From an uncultured Marinobacterium sp. (lineage in GTDB: Bacteria; Pseudomonadota; Gammaproteobacteria; Pseudomonadales; Balneatricaceae): a stretch of DNA of 64,000 bases. Both the position numbers and the translations under genes were made by a program. The notes under the pieces are model-generated. The model was not told the origin of the DNA. It saw only the letters and a program-made list of their open reading frames with translations, and searched no databases. The stretch is taken from the NCBI GenBank assembly GCA_947501565.1, contig CANMWJ010000010.1, positions 62,001 through 126,000 on the forward strand. Reading direction: 5' to 3'. Of the stretch, positions 60,841 through 64,000 are shown piece by piece (the stretch's first letter is position 1; each line of letters begins with the position of its first letter).

Positions 60841-62604
60841 TCATGGGTCAGAACGAACAACACGGAAACCCACATCATTGCTCCGGAAGCCGGGATGGTT
60901 CCCGTAACGGTAAGCCGCACGCAGCGATCCTGGATTAAGGCTCCAGGAGCCGCCGCGAAGCACATGCGGGTTTGTTACTTTACAAGCTAATGCAGAGCCG
61001 TCATTTGGAGCTTGCTTGTAGTTAGCTTTATAGCAATCTGCGATCCATTCCCAGAGGTTGCCGTGCATATGGTGGAGCTTAAACCCATTGGGCTGGTAGG
61101 TATCGACGGCGCGAGTTCTTGTCATACATTTTGAAAACACTGCCCCATTTTCTGCGTTTAAGCTGCACACAGGAGTTTCGTTTCCCCAACTATAAGCCTT
61201 GGTACCGCCTGCCCGCGCGGCGTATTCCCATTCGCTCTCTGTTGGTAGCCGGTATGTCTTGCCAGTCTGCTGGCTTAGCCAACGGACATAAGCTTTAGCT
61301 CCATACCAGCTCACATTGTTTACCGGATGTTTTTCGAATCCGGGGCTGACCCTGAAGGTGTTATCGGTTTGAGTAATATGGCTGCTTGAATCTTCTTCGA
61401 CTGTTTCAAACCATGGCTTTGCTTTAGTGCCCCGCTTTTGTAGGGCATTAAGAAACATCACATATTGTGCATTTGTGACTTCGTATTTAGCCATCGCAAA
61501 GGGAAGTATGTTTACGGGGTGAACGGGTAGCTCATCGTCGTGTCCAATACCTTGGCTATCGCCCATCTGAAATTGGCCACCGGGGATTGAGACCATCACT
61601 GGGCCTTTACCACCACTTACTAGCCTATCCTGAAATTGTTCCAATGGCTGGTGGGCTTTTTTAGAAGGCGTCGGGACGGCAATTGGAGTTGAAGTTTGCT
61701 GCTGCTCTAACTGCTTTATACGTGCCTGAAGTTCGGCTATCTGAATGCTTTGATCAGGCTGACAACCGGCAGGTGAAAAACAGAATGGGCGCTCTCCGCG
61801 AAACCCATTATCTTCCCAGGGAATCTGCTCAACGTTATAGCGGCGCATACTCTCACGGCTGACATCCGTTCGGGTCTTCCACAGGGTCTCTGATATTGGC
61901 TTGTGGGCGAGTTCACGTAAGTTTTTTGCAAAGTATTCGGTGAAAACAGATGGCCCGGTTTTGTTGCCGTATGCGGTATACCCCTGCTTAGTGCTGTACA
62001 CCACCAATGCATCTGCTTTTTCCATGCCGATCAGCTCAACCTGATTAAGGCCTTTAATCGGTGCAAGGCTGGAAACTGAATTGCGGCAAGCGTCTAAAAC
62101 CAGGATAGGTCTGCCATCAGGGAGCTTTTCGCTGAGGCTATCAAGTATCCAACGGGCGTTGACTGCGTGGTGTTCTATATCCGCTTTGGAGGCAAACCCC
62201 TGCTTACTGGGAAGCAGGTAGTTGACTCGGCCATGTTCGGTACTAAGGGCGACACCGTGGCCAGTGAAGTAAATCATGGCGGTGTCATCAGGTTTTAGCG
62301 TATCGACAAATCGCTTAACTTCGCGCGTTATTGTTCGCTTGTCGCCGTCTTTGATGATGTTCTTATCCGGCACCTGAAACCCATGTTCCTGCAAAACGTT
62401 TTGCATCAAGACCGCGTCATATTTCGGGGAGTTGAGTGCACGAAATAAATTCTGACCTGTTTTTAGAATCGGATAGCTGGCGTTGGCGATAATCAGTGCC
62501 TTACGCTGAGAGGCTTCTACTTGCACTGAGTAGATGAGCGTTGGGCTGCTGATCCCTAAAGACAGTGCGATAAAACCAAGATTAGCTTTTTTGCGTGTTT
62601 TCAA
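60841..62604 (-). CDS. Secreted caspase-FGE-sulfatase fusion protein 2 (candidate DGR variable protein)
   Basis: 587 aa, TTG start with GGGAGG upstream, same plan as gene 1: signal peptide; caspase domain with His116 (IYFTGHGVAL) and Cys173 (LVLDACRNSV); coiled coil about 292-312; FGE/C-lectin-like domain about 335-587 (GPVMVSIPGGQFQMGD, YEVTNAQYVMFLN, LPTESEWEYAARAGG, HHMHGNLWEWIADCY). C-terminal variable part VLRGGSWSLNPGSLRAAYRY, then [20 protein letters not shown]. It is upstream of the candidate TR in the same direction, the canonical DGR order (target, then TR). The DUF4384 gene lies 46 nt upstream. Confidence 0.9.
   Translation of the reverse strand: MKTRKKANLGFIALSLGISSPTLIYSVQVEASQRKALIIANASYPILKTGQNLFRALNSPKYDAVLMQNVLQEHGFQVPDKNIIKDGDKRTITREVKRFVDTLKPDDTAMIYFTGHGVALSTEHGRVNYLLPSKQGFASKADIEHHAVNARWILDSLSEKLPDGRPILVLDACRNSVSSLAPIKGLNQVELIGMEKADALVVYSTKQGYTAYGNKTGPSVFTEYFAKNLRELAHKPISETLWKTRTDVSRESMRRYNVEQIPWEDNGFRGERPFCFSPAGCQPDQSIQIAELQARIKQLEQQQTSTPIAVPTPSKKAHQPLEQFQDRLVSGGKGPVMVSIPGGQFQMGDSQGIGHDDELPVHPVNILPFAMAKYEVTNAQYVMFLNALQKRGTKAKPWFETVEEDSSSHITQTDNTFRVSPGFEKHPVNNVSWYGAKAYVRWLSQQTGKTYRLPTESEWEYAARAGGTKAYSWGNETPVCSLNAENGAVFSKCMTRTRAVDTYQPNGFKLHHMHGNLWEWIADCYKANYKQAPNDGSALACKVTNPHVLRGGSWSLNPGSLRAAYRYGNHPGFRSNDVGFRVVRSDP
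60849..60962 (-). repeat. Variable repeat 2 (VR2-like)
   Basis: 3' end of caspase-FGE gene 2. Hand alignment to the candidate TR: 24 differences in 114 nt, 15 at the 27 TR adenines and 9 at the other 87 bases; no indels. Confidence 0.7.
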
Positions 62605-62650
62605 CCTTTAACCTCCCTGTGAGTACCAACGTAGAGTTTAAGAAGAAAGA

Positions 62651-63436
62651 TCAGGGGCGTACACCCGGCAAATGATGAATGGTAAAGCTCTGGCGGCAAT
62701 AGGGTTGTTTGTGATCACAGATCAATGTGTGACGGTTGGACTGTGCCACCTCAGGGATTGTGTCTTTGCCGATCTTCATGCCTTTGGTTTCAGGCGGGAG
62801 CTGGTGAGTATGAACACGGCCGTGAGTGATCTTATCGATCAGCGTGCTAAGTGGTTTATCAGAGACCATGAGCTGGAATGTCTCTGCTCCGGGAACGTTA
62901 TCAAGATAGAAATGTTGGGTACTGCCATCAGACGCTTTGTTAGGCAGGTGACGAACTTCGCCAGCGCTGAAACGGTTGTTGATATAGCCTGATGCGGTAA
63001 TCAACTCAGTGACTTCCCCCTGACTGTTTGCGTACAGCAGGTACATATAGCCAGCTGTGTTGGTAGAGACCTCAATAGTGATTTGATCCTTATTGTAAAG
63101 CTGTGAGCCACTTTGCAAAGGATAGACACGGCCGTTCTGCCCTGATGGACTCCAGCGGTAATTTACAGACGCACTTTTATTCAACTCAATTGTTGGCGGA
63201 ATAATAGCGATGCTTGACGGCGCATCCTCAGCAACGGGGGTGGGCGTATCATCGGGCTGCGTGTCCGAAGTATTTGGGTTTACCTTCACCGACCAGCTTG
63301 TGCTGCAGCTGGTGGCTGTCATGCAAAACTGACTAGGGCCTTTGTACTCAACGGTGTCTTCTGCGTGGCTGATACCGATAGAGCTTGTCAGCGCGGCTGT
63401 CGCCAGTGATGCGTATGCGGTTGTCTTGATGTTCAT
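62651..63436 (-). CDS. Secreted DUF4384-domain protein
   Basis: 261 aa. The signal peptide ends near ISHA-ED. EYKGPSQFCMTATSCSTSW (about 30-48) resembles a segment of the OmpA protein at 55627; then a Pro/Thr-rich linker; the DUF4384 domain spans about 95-200 (YPLQSGSQLYNKDQITIEVS, GYMYLLYANSQGEVTELI, FQLMVSDKPLSTL). The Cys-bearing tail (LICDHKQPYCRQSF) matches the remnant at 60326. DUF4384 domains commonly accompany secreted caspase-like proteins; the mechanism is unknown. Confidence 0.85.
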   Translation of the reverse strand: MNIKTTAYASLATAALTSSIGISHAEDTVEYKGPSQFCMTATSCSTSWSVKVNPNTSDTQPDDTPTPVAEDAPSSIAIIPPTIELNKSASVNYRWSPSGQNGRVYPLQSGSQLYNKDQITIEVSTNTAGYMYLLYANSQGEVTELITASGYINNRFSAGEVRHLPNKASDGSTQHFYLDNVPGAETFQLMVSDKPLSTLIDKITHGRVHTHQLPPETKGMKIGKDTIPEVAQSNRHTLICDHKQPYCRQSFTIHHLPGVRP

Positions 63437-63474
63437 AGGGTGTGACTCCTGTCGGGTGCTGTAAGGTGCTCAGT

Positions 63475-64000
63475 TCAGAAATTAAAGCGCGTACGCTGGA
63501 CCTGATTCGGTTCCAGACGAGCAATCAATGTTTCTAATACCTGCGAAACGTTTGGATCTTCGTTAAATCCATCGTTTTTAAGGTGGATTAGCAGTGTTTC
63601 CAACTGAAGGTTGGGTTTTTCTGCACCAACGAGGATGAACTCCAGATAGCCGGGATCATCGGTTTGTTCCATGCCGTGGGGGAGAGGGTTAAATACGGTG
63701 TTGGTGTTGATCTGGCGATTTTTTCCTGCAATTTTGAACAGCTCCGCCACCAAAACGGGTGCTTGCGGCTCGTTGGCTTTGCGGTTCTGGCCAACGACAA
63801 ACCAATAGTAGTGACCAGCTTGTTTTACATTGAGTTTGGCGAACACACGGCCAGCTGAAAGCTTGTCACCTCCTTTTAGCGTTGTACGGTTATCGGGTGA
63901 TGTTGCAAACTCATAGGCAGGCTGAACTTTAGTAAAAAGTGGTGCTGTTGCGGGATTGTCCAAGTTGGAGTCAGATGTGTCTGGGGTCATTACGTCGGAC
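63475..64000 (-). CDS. DUF4384-like protein, cut by the right window edge
   Basis: The frame is open to the edge (at least 174 codons), so ATG 63990 is probably not the true start. LKGGDKLSAGRVFAKLNVKQ and GHYYWFVVGQNRKANE resemble the GD...gy-Y/W core of DUF4384 domains; DPGYLEFILVGAEKPNLQLE follows. It lies 38 nt upstream of the intact DUF4384 gene and belongs to the same transcript, which enters the window from the right. Confidence 0.65.
   Translation of the reverse strand, partial: SDVMTPDTSDSNLDNPATAPLFTKVQPAYEFATSPDNRTTLKGGDKLSAGRVFAKLNVKQAGHYYWFVVGQNRKANEPQAPVLVAELFKIAGKNRQINTNTVFNPLPHGMEQTDDPGYLEFILVGAEKPNLQLETLLIHLKNDGFNEDPNVSQVLETLIARLEPNQVQRTRFNF

Overview
The window looks like a marine gammaproteobacterium of the Oceanospirillaceae type (Marinobacterium/Neptunomonas-like). 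This is an inference from the gene content: a trifunctional-style PutA, TRAP transport, paa and homogentisate catabolism genes, an OsmC-YcaO fusion, sigma70-type promoters and interspersed palindromic repeats. No rRNA, tRNA or CRISPR array was recognised.

Layout. 1-3092: the C-terminal three quarters of putA, entering from the left edge. 3.2-6.6 kb: repeats flanking an outer-membrane barrel gene and an extreme Ala-rich tandem-repeat protein. 6.6-16 kb: isochorismatase-like hydrolase, Bcr/CflA exporter, the phenylacetate genes paaN, paaY and paaX without the catabolic core, qmcA-nfeD, a DUF2889 protein and an adrenodoxin-reductase-like flavoprotein. 16-20.5 kb: a TRAP transporter with its universal stress protein, preceded by a dense regulatory region (a perfect FNR/Anr box and two perfect palindromes). 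20.8-27.4 kb: an aromatic catabolic block (MBL-fold protein with an eroded metal site, LysR, FAD hydroxylase, DUF2783, fumarylacetoacetase, maleylacetoacetate isomerase) that lacks the ring-cleaving dioxygenase. 27480-28779: an intact IS3-family element with a 3-bp target duplication and a -1 frameshift site. 28.9-34.6 kb: EAL-HDOD protein, ppk2 under an FNR/Anr box, ylqF, CDGSH protein and a BaiN-like flavoprotein.

35-45 kb is accessory. Cytochrome b561, two SnoaL-like proteins (one frameshifted), LysR, two ABM-domain monooxygenases, a CxxC peroxiredoxin-like protein, a lipoprotein esterase, a CMD-family protein, an OYE reductase and an AGCS symporter lie together. Three promoter regions here share the same 26-bp dyad motif, which suggests one LysR-controlled regulon. 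44.7-49.7 kb holds a PF03773 permease with a large operator-like dyad, an HxlR-controlled quinone reductase/DsbA-like/GFA operon and an MFS exporter. 49.9-54.3 kb holds the OsmC-YcaO fusion, a LysR gene and an orphan catechol 2,3-dioxygenase with every XylE active-site residue in place.

54.8-64 kb is the most unusual part: a secreted-protein island with a coiled-coil membrane protein, an OmpA-like protein, a caspase-PEGA protein, and two tandem caspase-FGE-sulfatase fusion genes paired with DUF4384 genes (one pair partly deleted). The last ~114 nt of each caspase-FGE gene match a free-standing 114-nt copy between them. Its codons at the differing positions are AAY-rich, and the differences fall preferentially at its adenines. 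This is the signature of template and variable repeats of a diversity-generating retroelement (DGR). No reverse transcriptase is visible in the window, and non-adenine differences are present, so the system is either old, served in trans, or completed beyond the right edge.
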